Shown here: positions 44,618-53,434 of the stretch, in pieces
How the letters are laid out: the number at the start of each line of letters is the position of its first letter
Numbering within the stretch: position 1 is the first letter of the stretch
NCBI RefSeq assembly: GCF_000376945.1
Contig: NZ_AQXU01000025.1
Coordinates: forward strand, 372,001-436,000
Direction of reading: 5' to 3'
Length of the DNA: 64,000 bases
Source of the DNA: Leeia oryzae DSM 17879
GTDB taxonomy: Bacteria; Pseudomonadota; Gammaproteobacteria; Burkholderiales; Leeiaceae
Made by a program: the position numbers and the translations under genes
The notes under the pieces: model-generated
What the model saw: only the letters and a program-made list of their open reading frames with translations
Told to the model about the DNA's origin: nothing
The model's database searches: none

Positions 44618-44998
44618 TCAGGATTTGGCCTTGGTCAGTACCTGAATCACAAAGGCCATCACGGCCAGCCAGGTAATGCCGGAGGTCAGCCCCAGCAAGG
44701 GTTCAATGGCCACCATGCCATTCATCCGGAGCGTAAGCGCCACCATCATGACCGGGACGCTCAGGTTGTAAACCCAGAAATGAAATAGCGCCAGCTTGCC
44801 CTCTCCCACTGCTGGAAAGCGATGGGTAATCAGGCCGAACAGGGTCATCGAAACCCATCCCAGCAGATTCAGGTGGGCATGTACAGGCATCAGGTGATGA
44901 TCCCCACTCGCGCCCATGCCAACACCAAGGGTCACCGCCACAGCAAAATAGATAACCGCCAGTCGAAACCAGATGGTACTGCGTGCAGATCCACTCAT
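44618..44998 (-). CDS. Small four-helix membrane protein resembling part of CcoN/heme-copper oxidase subunit I
   Basis: A 126-residue inner-membrane protein with four predicted helices. The segment HAHLNLLGWVSMTLFGLITHRFP strongly recalls the heme-ligating helix of cbb3 oxidase subunit I and NorB-like proteins, and conserved His residues are present (DHHLMPVHAHLN, THRFP). It is far too short to be an oxidase and lacks the copper ligands. A heme-binding or assembly role is possible; the function of this small family is not known to me. AGAAGGAG supports ATG 44998. No oxidase genes are nearby. Confidence 0.78.
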   Translation of the reverse strand: MSGSARSTIWFRLAVIYFAVAVTLGVGMGASGDHHLMPVHAHLNLLGWVSMTLFGLITHRFPAVGEGKLALFHFWVYNLSVPVMMVALTLRMNGMVAIEPLLGLTSGITWLAVMAFVIQVLTKAKS

Positions 44999-45211
44999 AT
45001 GCTTCTCCTTCTAATTGTTGATAGAGCGTTTGGTTGCTGCCGTGTCATGTGTGCCAGTATGTCCTCCCGGTGACGCCCACCGCACCACAGCCACCCAACC
45101 ATTCTATGCCCTGTCAAATAAAACGGTCAAAATATCTCCAATTAAGCATGAAACTCCCATCGCCAAGCGGGCATTTTGAATGCCGCAATAGCTCCAACCC
45201 ACTGATTTCGC

Positions 45212-45217
45212 TATAAT
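45212..45217 (+). promoter_or_regulatory. -10 box ahead of rlhA
   Basis: TATAAT, 35 bases upstream of the rlhA ATG. The -35 region is weak. Confidence 0.5.
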
Positions 45218-45251
45218 TCTGCTCGATAAAAAACGCGACCCCGAGCCCGTC

Positions 45252-47225
45252 ATGAGTCTGTTACCGCACCAAGTTGAATTGTTAGCCCCGGCCAAAACGG
45301 CCGATATCGGCAAAGAGGCCATCCTGCACGGCGCCGATGCCGTGTATATTGGCGGCCCTTCATTTGGCGCGCGGCATAATGCCTGCAACAGCGTAGAAGA
45401 CATTGCCGGGCTGGTCCAGTTTGCCCACCGTTACCACGCACGGATTTTTGCCACCCTTAATACCATCTTGCACGATGCCGAGCTGGAGACGGCCCGCAAG
45501 CTGATCTGGCAACTGTACGATGCCGGCGTGGATGCGCTGATCGTCCAGGACATGGGGATTCTGGCCATGGATCTCCCGCCCATCCAGCTGCATGCGTCAA
45601 CCCAGTGCGACATTCGCACCCCTGAGAAAGCCCGTTTCCTGGCCGATGCAGGCTTCTCGCAAGTGGTACTGGCGCGCGAGCTGACCATTCCGCAAATTCG
45701 CCAGATCAGCGACATGGTGGGTGACGCAGCGACCATCGAATACTTCATCCATGGCGCCTTGTGCGTAGCGTTTTCTGGCCAGTGCTATATCAGCCACGCA
45801 GATACCGGTCGCAGCGCCAATCGTGGAGATTGCTCGCAAGCCTGCCGTCTGCCCTATACCCTGACAGACAATCAGGGCCGCGTGGTGGCATTCGATAAAC
45901 ACCTGCTGTCGATGAAGGACAACAACCAGAGCAACAATCTGGAAGCCCTGCTGGATGCGGGTGTCCGCTCGCTGAAAATCGAGGGGCGTTACAAGGACGT
46001 CAGCTACGTCAAGAACATTACCGCCCACTACCGCCTGCTGCTGGACGAGATCATGACGCGGCGCCCGGAACTGGCACCGGCGTCCAGCGGCCGCAGCGAG
46101 ATTTTCTTTACCCCCAATCCGGACAAGACGTTTCACCGCGGCAGCACGGATTATTTTGCCACTGGCCGCAAGGAAGACATTGGCGCCTTTGACTCGCCCA
46201 AATTCGTCGGCGTGCAGCTGGGCACCGTCCACAAGGTTGGCAAAGACTGGCTGGACATTGCCACCACAGAGCCCATGAGCAATGGTGACGGCATCAATTT
46301 CATGAAAAAACGCGAGGTGATTGGCGTTCAGGTCAACACCGTCCAGAAAACCGGCAGCACCGAAGACGGGCAAACCGTCTGGCGCGTCGTCCCGAATGAC
46401 CTGAGCGTCCTGAACGGACTCAAACCGGGCACCGATATCAGCCGCAACCGCGACCATGCCTGGGAACTGGCCTTGCTGAAGAAATCGGCCGAACGCCGGG
46501 TAGATGTCTGGCTAAGACTGGGCGAAACACCCACCGGGCTGGCGCTGACCGTGACCGATGCAGATGGCTGTACCGCGACTGCCCGTGTGGAGCACCCGCT
46601 GGCAGCGGCCAAGGATGCACAGAAGGCCGACGCTAACCTGAGAGACAGCCTGGGCAAACTGGGCAACACCATGTTCAGCCCCGTCCATATTGATTTGCAG
46701 CTGTCCCAGCCCTGGTTTGTACCCAATGCCATCATTAACGGCCTGCGCCGTGACGCCATCGAGCAACTTGAAACCGCGCGGCTGACCGCCTGGATGCGTC
46801 CGGCACGCAAAGCGGCCATCGAGCCGCCAGTCGCCTACCCGGAAACCAGCCTCAGTTATCTGGCCAATGTGTACAACCAGCTGGCTTGGCAGTTCTATCG
46901 CAAACACGGCGTAGAGGTCATCGAGGCCGCCTACGAAGCGCATGAAGAGGCTGGCGAGGTATCGCTGATGATTACCAAGCACTGTCTGCGGTTTAGTTAT
47001 AACCTGTGTCCGAAACAGGCCAAAGGCATCAAGGGCGTCATGGGCCAGGTTCGTGCCGACCCGATGACGCTAAAGACCGGTGACGAAACCTATACCCTGA
47101 AGTTTGAATGCCGCCCCTGCGAAATGCATGTGATGGGCAAGATGAAAAAGCACGTGCTCAAATCCCCGCCGCCGTCAGACATCCCTTACACGGCGCCCGT
47201 AACCTTCTTCAAGCAGCGCCCGTGA
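45252..47225 (+). CDS. rlhA: 23S rRNA 5-hydroxycytidine C2501 synthase
   Basis: A 657-residue peptidase U32-type protein matching E. coli RlhA (YdcP) across its length, including AILHGADAVYIGGPSFGARHNA, LHASTQCDIRTPEKA, HADTGRSANRGDCSQACRLPY and the C-terminal DUF3656 part with LCPKQAKG and CRPCEMHV. RlhA hydroxylates C2501 of 23S rRNA near the peptidyl transferase centre, using prephenate-linked chemistry and, by analogy, an Fe-S cluster bound by these Cys residues. Single gene; converges on the DMT exporter. Confidence 0.94.
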   Translation: MSLLPHQVELLAPAKTADIGKEAILHGADAVYIGGPSFGARHNACNSVEDIAGLVQFAHRYHARIFATLNTILHDAELETARKLIWQLYDAGVDALIVQDMGILAMDLPPIQLHASTQCDIRTPEKARFLADAGFSQVVLARELTIPQIRQISDMVGDAATIEYFIHGALCVAFSGQCYISHADTGRSANRGDCSQACRLPYTLTDNQGRVVAFDKHLLSMKDNNQSNNLEALLDAGVRSLKIEGRYKDVSYVKNITAHYRLLLDEIMTRRPELAPASSGRSEIFFTPNPDKTFHRGSTDYFATGRKEDIGAFDSPKFVGVQLGTVHKVGKDWLDIATTEPMSNGDGINFMKKREVIGVQVNTVQKTGSTEDGQTVWRVVPNDLSVLNGLKPGTDISRNRDHAWELALLKKSAERRVDVWLRLGETPTGLALTVTDADGCTATARVEHPLAAAKDAQKADANLRDSLGKLGNTMFSPVHIDLQLSQPWFVPNAIINGLRRDAIEQLETARLTAWMRPARKAAIEPPVAYPETSLSYLANVYNQLAWQFYRKHGVEVIEAAYEAHEEAGEVSLMITKHCLRFSYNLCPKQAKGIKGVMGQVRADPMTLKTGDETYTLKFECRPCEMHVMGKMKKHVLKSPPPSDIPYTAPVTFFKQRP

Positions 47226-47235
47226 GGTTAGCCGG

Positions 47236-47267
47236 TTAAACCGTGCGATTCATTTCGCACGGTTTAA
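47236..47267. terminator. Hairpin at the end of rlhA and the exporter gene
   Basis: TTAAACCGTGCGA (47236-47248) pairs perfectly with TCGCACGGTTTAA (47255-47267) around six bases. The exporter's stop codon (47250-47252) lies in the loop, so the hairpin includes its last codons. Likely a shared terminator for two converging genes. Confidence 0.7.
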
Positions 47268-48113
47268 CACAAAGGCATTGCTGCCGATGATGAGCACCAT
47301 GCCCGCCAGCTGCAGCCAGCCCAGCACCCGGCCATACGCCACATAATCCACCAGCATCGCCACCACCGGATAAATAAACCCGATCACCCCGATCAGGTGC
47401 GTGGGCAGTTTGCGGAACGCGGCATACATCAAAATGTACATCCCCGTGGTGTGGACCAGGCCCAGTATGGCCAGATAGTACCAATGGTTGCCAATCTGCA
47501 GCGCACTGCCGCTGTCGAGCATCGGGAACAGCAGTACCGCCCCGACCAGTGTCTGCACCAGCGCAATCAGGTGTGGCGGCAAGTCTTTGGGCAGCTGTTT
47601 GGTAATGATGGTGGTCACGGCATAGAGAATGGCCGCCCCCAGCGCCAGCAGGCTACCCAGTTGCCAGTTTTTCAGGGCCATGTGCGTATCCGGCAACACG
47701 ATCAGCAGCAGGCCGGCAAACGCCAGCGCCAACGCCAGCAATTTCTGGCGGGTGAGTTTTTCTCCCAGCAGCAGTACCCCAAGCAGCAGCAGCCAGAACG
47801 GCTGGGTGTGATATACCACCGTCGCCAGACCAATCGAACTGTAGAGATAGGCATTAAACAGCAGCAGCCAATTCGCCACCAGCGCCAAACCGCCGGCAAT
47901 GCACCAGAGCAGGCTGCGGGCATTGAAGTGCCACGCACGCCACAGCCCCGTCAGGCTGATATAAGCCGCCAGCCCGAGCGAGCCCACCACACAGCGGGCA
48001 AATACCACATTCCATACTGGCTGCCTGGATTCGGTGACAAACCAGCCGATCGTACCCGACAGGCACATGGCAATGATCAGCTCGATCACTGCACCTCGTT
48101 GTTGCTTTTCCAT
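47250..48113 (-). CDS. EamA/DMT family transporter, second copy in the window
   Basis: A 287-residue inner-membrane exporter of the drug/metabolite superfamily with ten hydrophobic helices and two EamA halves (second half from about residue 150). Divergent from an Lrp/AsnC regulator 127 bases away, mirroring the regulator-exporter pair at 12.2-13.7 kb. The substrate is unknown; amino acid export is likely from that pairing. The two exporters differ clearly in sequence, so this is a repeated arrangement and not a recent duplication. Confidence 0.88.
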   Translation of the reverse strand: MEKQQRGAVIELIIAMCLSGTIGWFVTESRQPVWNVVFARCVVGSLGLAAYISLTGLWRAWHFNARSLLWCIAGGLALVANWLLLFNAYLYSSIGLATVVYHTQPFWLLLLGVLLLGEKLTRQKLLALALAFAGLLLIVLPDTHMALKNWQLGSLLALGAAILYAVTTIITKQLPKDLPPHLIALVQTLVGAVLLFPMLDSGSALQIGNHWYYLAILGLVHTTGMYILMYAAFRKLPTHLIGVIGFIYPVVAMLVDYVAYGRVLGWLQLAGMVLIIGSNAFVLNRAK

Positions 48114-48240
48114 CCCTGATTACTCCGGTCATTTAGCTGGATTTAGTTTACAAGCACACATCACGCTTTTAAATTCAATTTACAAGGCGAAAAGAATTCA
48201 TTACATTGTTTCTGTCGGTAAAAAAAGGGAATTACCTAAG

Positions 48241-48699
48241 ATGATGGACTGGATAGACATTACCCTGCTAACGGCCTTGCAACGGAATGCCCGCACCAGC
48301 CTGGCCAATCTGGCCAGAGCGCTCAACATGTCCGGCCCCAGTGTGTCTGAACGCCTGAAGCGACTGGAAGAACAGCGCGTGATCGAAGCGTACGTACCGG
48401 TACTGAACATCAAGTCGCTGGGCTACACGCTGGAGGCCATCGTCCGGATGCAACCCTTGCCGGGGCAGCTAAAAGCCCTGGAAAAACAGATCATCGATAC
48501 CCCAAACATCACCGAATGCGACAAGGTCACCGGCGAAGACTGCTTCATTGCCAGACTGGTCTTGCGCGATATTACCGAGCTGGATGAGATCCTGGACGGG
48601 TTTTCAACCATCGCCATGACCGCCACTTCGATTGTCAAAAGCTCGCCGGTCAAGCGCAGAACCCCGCCGTTGCAGTCTGCGGGCCGAAGCACAACATAA
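48241..48699 (+). CDS. Lrp/AsnC family transcriptional regulator, second copy
   Basis: A 152-residue regulator starting at ATG 48241 (or 48244), with helix-turn-helix ARTSLANLARALNMSGPSVSERLKRLEEQ and an AsnC-type C-terminal domain (EAIVRMQPLPGQLKALE; ITECDKVTGEDCFIARL). The frame is open 207 bases further upstream, but that part runs into the exporter gene and looks noncoding. Likely controls the divergent exporter and possibly the formamidase operon downstream. No ribosome binding site is obvious apart from AAGGGAA 11-17 bases upstream. Confidence 0.9.
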   Translation: MMDWIDITLLTALQRNARTSLANLARALNMSGPSVSERLKRLEEQRVIEAYVPVLNIKSLGYTLEAIVRMQPLPGQLKALEKQIIDTPNITECDKVTGEDCFIARLVLRDITELDEILDGFSTIAMTATSIVKSSPVKRRTPPLQSAGRSTT

Positions 48700-49074
48700 C
48701 AGCTTCGTTTACATCCGCCACCACATGCCGGAGCACTGTGCACCAGTGCAAACCGGGTGTTAGCTTTGACTATCTGCGCGTACGCCACCCCCTTTTTGCA
48801 AGATCACGACGCCTAACCCATCCCCTTGTAGCTTAAAGCGCTGCCAGTCACCGCGTATATACACCACCCCGTCCGGGGACCGGACATCACTTTGCCCCCC
48901 CGATAATCCACCAGCTGTTGCAGTATCCGATTAAATCAATCATTTGGATTAAATTTTACTTCTTCTTTTGCGAACTTAGTATACAATCCCCATTCAATTT
49001 AGTTCGTTCTGTTTAAGAATTAAATTGAATGGAATGAAAATCGATGTTCATGCCTGTTAAAAAGAGGAGTTCAC
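48700..49074. other. Regulatory gap ahead of the formamidase operon
   Basis: About 375 bases with no gene seen. The first 200 are G+C-average; the last 150 are A+T-rich and hold a probable promoter (TACAAT at 48982-48987) and a 12-bp inverted repeat at 48990-49032. A long leader of about 80 bases would precede the ATG at 49075. Confidence 0.6.
48990..49032. promoter_or_regulatory. Perfect inverted repeat, candidate operator of the formamidase operon
   Basis: CCATTCAATTTA (48990-49001) and TAAATTGAATGG (49021-49032), exact reverse complements 19 bases apart, immediately after a -10-like TACAAT. Centre-to-centre spacing of 31 bases is about three helical turns, suiting a dimeric or higher-order regulator such as an Lrp-type protein. 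Confidence 0.6.
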
Positions 49075-49974
49075 ATGACGGTTTTTGTACAAAAAACAGA
49101 CAGCGTCTACGCCATGTCGCGCGAAAACCCGGCAGTGGTCACGGTCAAGTCTGGCACTGTGGTACAGCTTGAAACCTGTGACTGCTTTGGTGACCAGATT
49201 CAGACCACTGACACGCCTTTTGGCGAACTGGACTGGGGGCGGATCAACCCGGCCACCGGCCCTGTCTATGTGGAAGAAGCCAAGGCTGGCGATGTGCTGT
49301 GTGTAGAGATCCAGAAAATTGACGTGGCGCAGCAAGCCGTGATGGTCACCGCGCCAAATCTGGGCGTGACCGGCGACATGCACCACGGTCCGGAAATCCA
49401 TATTGTCCCCATCACGGACGGCATGGCCCTGTTGCCTGGTGGCGTTCAATGGCCGATCAAACCGATGATCGGCGTGATCGGCACGGCACCCGCCGGAGAA
49501 CCGGTATCGTGCGGCATCCCGGATGCGCACGGCGGCAACATGGACTGCAAGGTGATTGCCGAGGGGGCAACCTTGTATCTGCCCGTGAATGTGGATGGCG
49601 CACTGTTTGCGCTGGGCGACCTGCACGCCGCCATGGGTGACGGCGAAGTCTCGGTCTGCGGCCTGGAAATCCAGGGCAAGGTTACCGTACGCCTGTCTGT
49701 CATCAAGGAGCGTGCCCTACCGACCCCGATGGTAAAAACCGCAGATGCCATCTACACCATCGCCTCTGCCAAGCTGCTGGACGATGCCGCCAACATGGCA
49801 GCACGGAACATGGCCGGCTTCATTACCCGTCATACCCGGCTCAGTTTGTCAGAAGCCGTCAGTCTGCTGAGTATTTGCGGTGACCTGCAGATTTGCCAGG
49901 TAGTCGACCCGCAAAAAACCTGCCGTTTTGCATTACCCCTATCCGTTGCCCGGCAACTGGACATACAACTCTAA
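49075..49974 (+). CDS. Acetamidase/formamidase family amidohydrolase
   Basis: A 299-residue FmdA/AmdA-family enzyme predicted to hydrolyse a short amide, formamide or acetamide, to ammonia and the acid. Segments: VQLETCDCFGDQI, GRINPATGPVYVEEAKAGDVLCVEI, MHHGPEIHIVPI, and the C-terminal GDLHAAMGDGEVSVCGLEI, which is the family's signature near the metal site. GAGGAG precedes ATG 49075. It is followed at 21 bases by an APC permease, and a formate/nitrite channel lies just beyond, which suggests that formate may be a product. Confidence 0.9.
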   Translation: MTVFVQKTDSVYAMSRENPAVVTVKSGTVVQLETCDCFGDQIQTTDTPFGELDWGRINPATGPVYVEEAKAGDVLCVEIQKIDVAQQAVMVTAPNLGVTGDMHHGPEIHIVPITDGMALLPGGVQWPIKPMIGVIGTAPAGEPVSCGIPDAHGGNMDCKVIAEGATLYLPVNVDGALFALGDLHAAMGDGEVSVCGLEIQGKVTVRLSVIKERALPTPMVKTADAIYTIASAKLLDDAANMAARNMAGFITRHTRLSLSEAVSLLSICGDLQICQVVDPQKTCRFALPLSVARQLDIQL

Positions 49975-49995
49975 TCCAATCAGAGGGAGATACTG

Positions 49996-51333
49996 ATGTC
50001 GATTGAACAGTTTGGTTACAAACAAGAATTGCACCGGACGCTCAGCGTCTGGGACTTGATGATCTACGGGATGATCTTCATGGTACCAATCGCCCCGTTT
50101 GGCGTGTTTGGCGCCGTATGGGATGGTACCAAAGGCATGGTGCCCTTGGCTTACCTGATCGGGATGGTGGCGATGTTCTTCACTGCCATGAGCTATTGGT
50201 CCATGTCCAAGGCTTTCCCGGTGGCCGGCTCTGTCTATACCTATGCGCAGCGCGGCATTCATGAAACCGTCGGTTTCTTTGCCGGCTGGCTGATCCTGCT
50301 GGATTACATCCTGATCCCGTCGCTGCTGTACATTGTCAGTGCGGCCGCCCTGGCATCCGCCGTTCCGGGTGTACCGAGCTGGGTCTGGATTGTTGCTTTC
50401 ATCGGCATCAATACCGTCATTAACCTGCTGGGCATTGAGCTGGCAGCCAAAGCCAACCGCTACATTCTGGTGGCCGAAATTATCGTGCTGGCCATTTTTG
50501 TGGTCATGGGTTTGATCGCCCTGTACGGCGAGCATGGACACGGCCTGACCATGAAGCCTTGGTATGATCCGGCCAACTTCAGCCTGTCGCTGGTATTTGG
50601 CGCGGTGTCGATTGCCGTCTTGTCCTTCCTGGGCTTTGACGGGATCTCTACCTTGTCAGAAGAAAGCAAAGACGGCGTAGACAGCGTGGGCAAGGCCTCT
50701 ATGTGGGCACTGCTGACCGTTGGCGTGCTGTTCATCCTGCAAACCTGGATTGCCAGCGAACTGGCGGTTGGGCTCAAGTTTACCAACCTGGATACTGCCT
50801 TTTACGATACCGCCTCTGTAGCGGGCGGCAACTGGCTGAAACAAGTTACGCTATGGTCTACCATCTTGTCCTGGGGGATTGCCAACGCACTGGTAGCCCA
50901 GTCGGCCGTGGCCCGCATCATGTACTCCATGGCACGCGACCGTAAACTGCCATCCATCCTGGCCAAAATCCACCCGCGCTTCAAAACCCCGTATGTCAGT
51001 ACCTTTGTGGTCGCAGCGGTGTCAGTCGTGGCTGCCGTGTATTTTGATGGCCAGATTGCCAACCTGAGCCGGCTGGTCAACTTTGGCGCCTTGATGGGCT
51101 TCCTGCTGCTGCATGTCTCGGTGATCAATCATCACGTGATCCGCAACAAATCGACCGATCTGGTCAAACACCTGGTGTTCCCGGTCATCGGCTTGCTGAT
51201 CATCATGTATGTGATTTATGAAATGGAATGGGCTGCCAAAGAGCTGGGCCTGATCTGGCTGGGACTGGGTGTAGTGTATTACCTGGTACTGACCAAGGTA
51301 CTGAAACGCAATGTTGCACTGGGCGAAATCTGA
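49996..51333 (+). CDS. APC family amino acid/amine permease
   Basis: A 445-residue inner-membrane transporter of the amino acid-polyamine-organocation superfamily with twelve predicted helices. The first helix segment MIYGMIFMVPIAPFGVFG carries the broken-helix substrate site and LSFLGFDGISTLSEESKD the sixth helix. It is in an operon with the amidase (21-base gap, AGAGGGA ribosome binding site), so it may import the amide-bearing substrate or an amino acid that yields it. Specificity cannot be read from the sequence. Confidence 0.9.
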   Translation: MSIEQFGYKQELHRTLSVWDLMIYGMIFMVPIAPFGVFGAVWDGTKGMVPLAYLIGMVAMFFTAMSYWSMSKAFPVAGSVYTYAQRGIHETVGFFAGWLILLDYILIPSLLYIVSAAALASAVPGVPSWVWIVAFIGINTVINLLGIELAAKANRYILVAEIIVLAIFVVMGLIALYGEHGHGLTMKPWYDPANFSLSLVFGAVSIAVLSFLGFDGISTLSEESKDGVDSVGKASMWALLTVGVLFILQTWIASELAVGLKFTNLDTAFYDTASVAGGNWLKQVTLWSTILSWGIANALVAQSAVARIMYSMARDRKLPSILAKIHPRFKTPYVSTFVVAAVSVVAAVYFDGQIANLSRLVNFGALMGFLLLHVSVINHHVIRNKSTDLVKHLVFPVIGLLIIMYVIYEMEWAAKELGLIWLGLGVVYYLVLTKVLKRNVALGEI

Positions 51334-51345
51334 TCTTTGCCGCAT

Positions 51346-51367
51346 GCCGGAGGCAACGCCCTCCGGC
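51346..51367. terminator. Hairpin between permease and FocA-type gene
   Basis: GCCGGAGG (51346-51353) pairs with CCTCCGGC (51360-51367) around six bases, between convergent genes. No T tract. Confidence 0.5.
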
Positions 51368-51387
51368 GCCTCTGCCGCGCCATGGAC

Positions 51388-52206
51388 TTAGACCGGTTCC
51401 TGGCGCAGGTAGATCACGTAATACACCAATCCGACCAGCACGCTGCCACCCAGAATATTGCCGAGAATCACCGGCAGCATATTGCTGAAGAACCCACCCC
51501 AGGTAATCAGTACCATACCCGATGCCGGCTCCGGCCCTTGGAGCAACATCGCCAGCGGAATAAAATACATATTGGCCACGCTGTGCTCAAAACCCGCCGC
51601 CACAAAGGCAGAAATCGGGAAGATAATCACCAGCACTTTGTCTACCACGCTACGGCCGGCCAGCGTCATCCACACCGCCATGCAGACCAGCACATTACAC
51701 ATCACGCCTTTGAAGAAGGCGGTCCAGAACGGCATGCTCACTTTGGCAGTGGCAATCTTCAGGTACTCGTGTGCAATCGCGCCATTGTTCATGTCAGCAT
51801 GGTGAGACCAGAACACCAGCAATGCCAGCCCCATGGCGCCAATCCAGTTCCCCAGACAGACAATGGTCCAGTTGCGCAGCAACGCCAGTGTCGATATCTT
51901 GCGTGCTGCCCAGGCCATCGCCAGCAGGTTATTACCAGTAAACAGCTCGGCTCCGGCAATCACCACCAGAATCAGCCCGAGCGAAAAGCACACGCCACCC
52001 AGCACCTGCTTGACGGCAAACCCCAGCGACGCATCCGACCGCACCAGAGTAAAGTACAACGCCCCCAATCCGATGAATGCCCCGGCCAGCACGCTTAGCA
52101 TCAGCATGGTCAGTAACGGCAGCCTCGCCTTTGCCACCCCGATAGACTCCACCCTGGCGGCAATTTCTTTGGGCGCAAACGCATCAGAACCGAATAATTC
52201 AGACAT
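51388..52206 (-). CDS. Formate/nitrite transporter family channel
   Basis: A 272-residue pentameric-channel family protein (FocA/NirC/YfdC) with six TM helices and the re-entrant GNNLLAMAWAARK region. The central His of the FNT family is present in GFEHSVANMYFIP. It should pass formate, nitrite or another small monovalent acid through the inner membrane. Convergent with the amidase-permease operon, 54 bases apart; a formamidase would produce formate, giving a functional link by inference. GAGG precedes ATG 52206. Confidence 0.92.
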   Translation of the reverse strand: MSELFGSDAFAPKEIAARVESIGVAKARLPLLTMLMLSVLAGAFIGLGALYFTLVRSDASLGFAVKQVLGGVCFSLGLILVVIAGAELFTGNNLLAMAWAARKISTLALLRNWTIVCLGNWIGAMGLALLVFWSHHADMNNGAIAHEYLKIATAKVSMPFWTAFFKGVMCNVLVCMAVWMTLAGRSVVDKVLVIIFPISAFVAAGFEHSVANMYFIPLAMLLQGPEPASGMVLITWGGFFSNMLPVILGNILGGSVLVGLVYYVIYLRQEPV

Positions 52207-52324
52207 GAGGACCTCGGCTTGGCATCAAGGGAAATAACTATACTCAACAGCATAGACGATTATCTGCGAGATGGCGTGACAATCCCTCAATCATCTGGCC
52301 TGCCAGCGAGCATGCTCAGCGCGG

Positions 52325-53434
52325 CTAGTTATCCTTAATGATGCTGCATATGTCCACAATATCTTCCATCGACAAGTCCGGGTACATTGGCAGACATATG
52401 ACGTTGTCGGCAACACGTCTGGCATTTGGCATGCCAAACGGCGTGCATGCGGGACGGTCACAATAGGGCGATGCTTCACTGAGCAGTGGAGAAAAATAAC
52501 GGCGGCTATGGATGTTTTGCCGTTTGAGTTCATGATGCAGCGTGTCACGCGCGCACCGAAAATCTGGGCCCAGCAGAATGGGAAAGTAACTATAGTTGGG
52601 CTCGACACCTTCCGGATAGGTCAGAGTAGTCAGGCCTGGCACGCCCTTGAGATGCGTCTGATAGGCCATATGCACGGCCTTCATCCGCGCCATGTTCTGG
52701 TCCAGGGCAGCCAGTTGCAATACGCCAATGGCAGCACAGATTTCATTGAGTTTTGCATTGGTGCCGGCACAGGCAATGGTACTTTCATCCACTATGCCAA
52801 AATTCCTTAGCAGTGCCAAGCAGTCGTTTGTAGCAGCGGAGTGGCAAACCACCGCCCCGCCTTCAATGGTACTGAAGAGTTTGGTCGCATGAAAACTGAA
52901 TACCGTGCAGTCACCATGCCGGATGACATTGGGAGACGATCTGACACCGAATGCATGAGCGGCGTCATAAATCACCTTCAAGCCATGCTTGTCCGCTATC
53001 CGTTGTATCTCCACGGTATTGCAAGGCACACCAAAACAATGGACGGCCAGAATCGCCCTGGTCTTATCGGTAATGGCACGCTCAATGCAAGCAGGGTTCA
53101 GATTAAAACCGTTTGCTTCAATATCCACAAACACTGGGGTACAACCCACCCAGTCAATCGCATGCGCCGTCGCGGCGAAACTGAATGGTGTGGTAATGAC
53201 TTCACCCGTGATTTCCAATGCCTTCAAGGCCATGACCAGTGCCACGGTCCCACTGGAGGTCAAGGTTACTGGCCCCGCATCCAGATACGCTTCTATCTGT
53301 TGTTCAAGTTGCTGATGAAATTCACCCATATTGGTCAAAATGCGGGAATCCCATATGGTTTCAAGATGGGGCAACAACGCTTCTAGCGGCGGTAATGTAG
53401 GACGAGCCACATAAATCGGTTTACGCGCTTTCAT
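52325..53434 (-). CDS. DegT/DnrJ/EryC1/StrS family PLP aminotransferase
   Basis: A 369-residue sugar-type aminotransferase. Seen: TLTSSGTVALVMALKAL, VITTPFSFAATAHAI, VIYDAAHAFGV with the PLP-binding Asp, and FSFHATKLFSTIEGGAVV with the Schiff-base Lys; then NAKLNEICAAIG, normal for the family. These enzymes add an amino group to keto-sugars bound to nucleotides, though some act on non-sugar ketones. It is third of three tightly coupled genes: it overlaps the BKACE stop by four bases. Base composition is lower in G+C than the flanks (52321-52380: 27 G/C of 60). Full length. Confidence 0.9.
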   Translation of the reverse strand: MKARKPIYVARPTLPPLEALLPHLETIWDSRILTNMGEFHQQLEQQIEAYLDAGPVTLTSSGTVALVMALKALEITGEVITTPFSFAATAHAIDWVGCTPVFVDIEANGFNLNPACIERAITDKTRAILAVHCFGVPCNTVEIQRIADKHGLKVIYDAAHAFGVRSSPNVIRHGDCTVFSFHATKLFSTIEGGAVVCHSAATNDCLALLRNFGIVDESTIACAGTNAKLNEICAAIGVLQLAALDQNMARMKAVHMAYQTHLKGVPGLTTLTYPEGVEPNYSYFPILLGPDFRCARDTLHHELKRQNIHSRRYFSPLLSEASPYCDRPACTPFGMPNARRVADNVICLPMYPDLSMEDIVDICSIIKDN

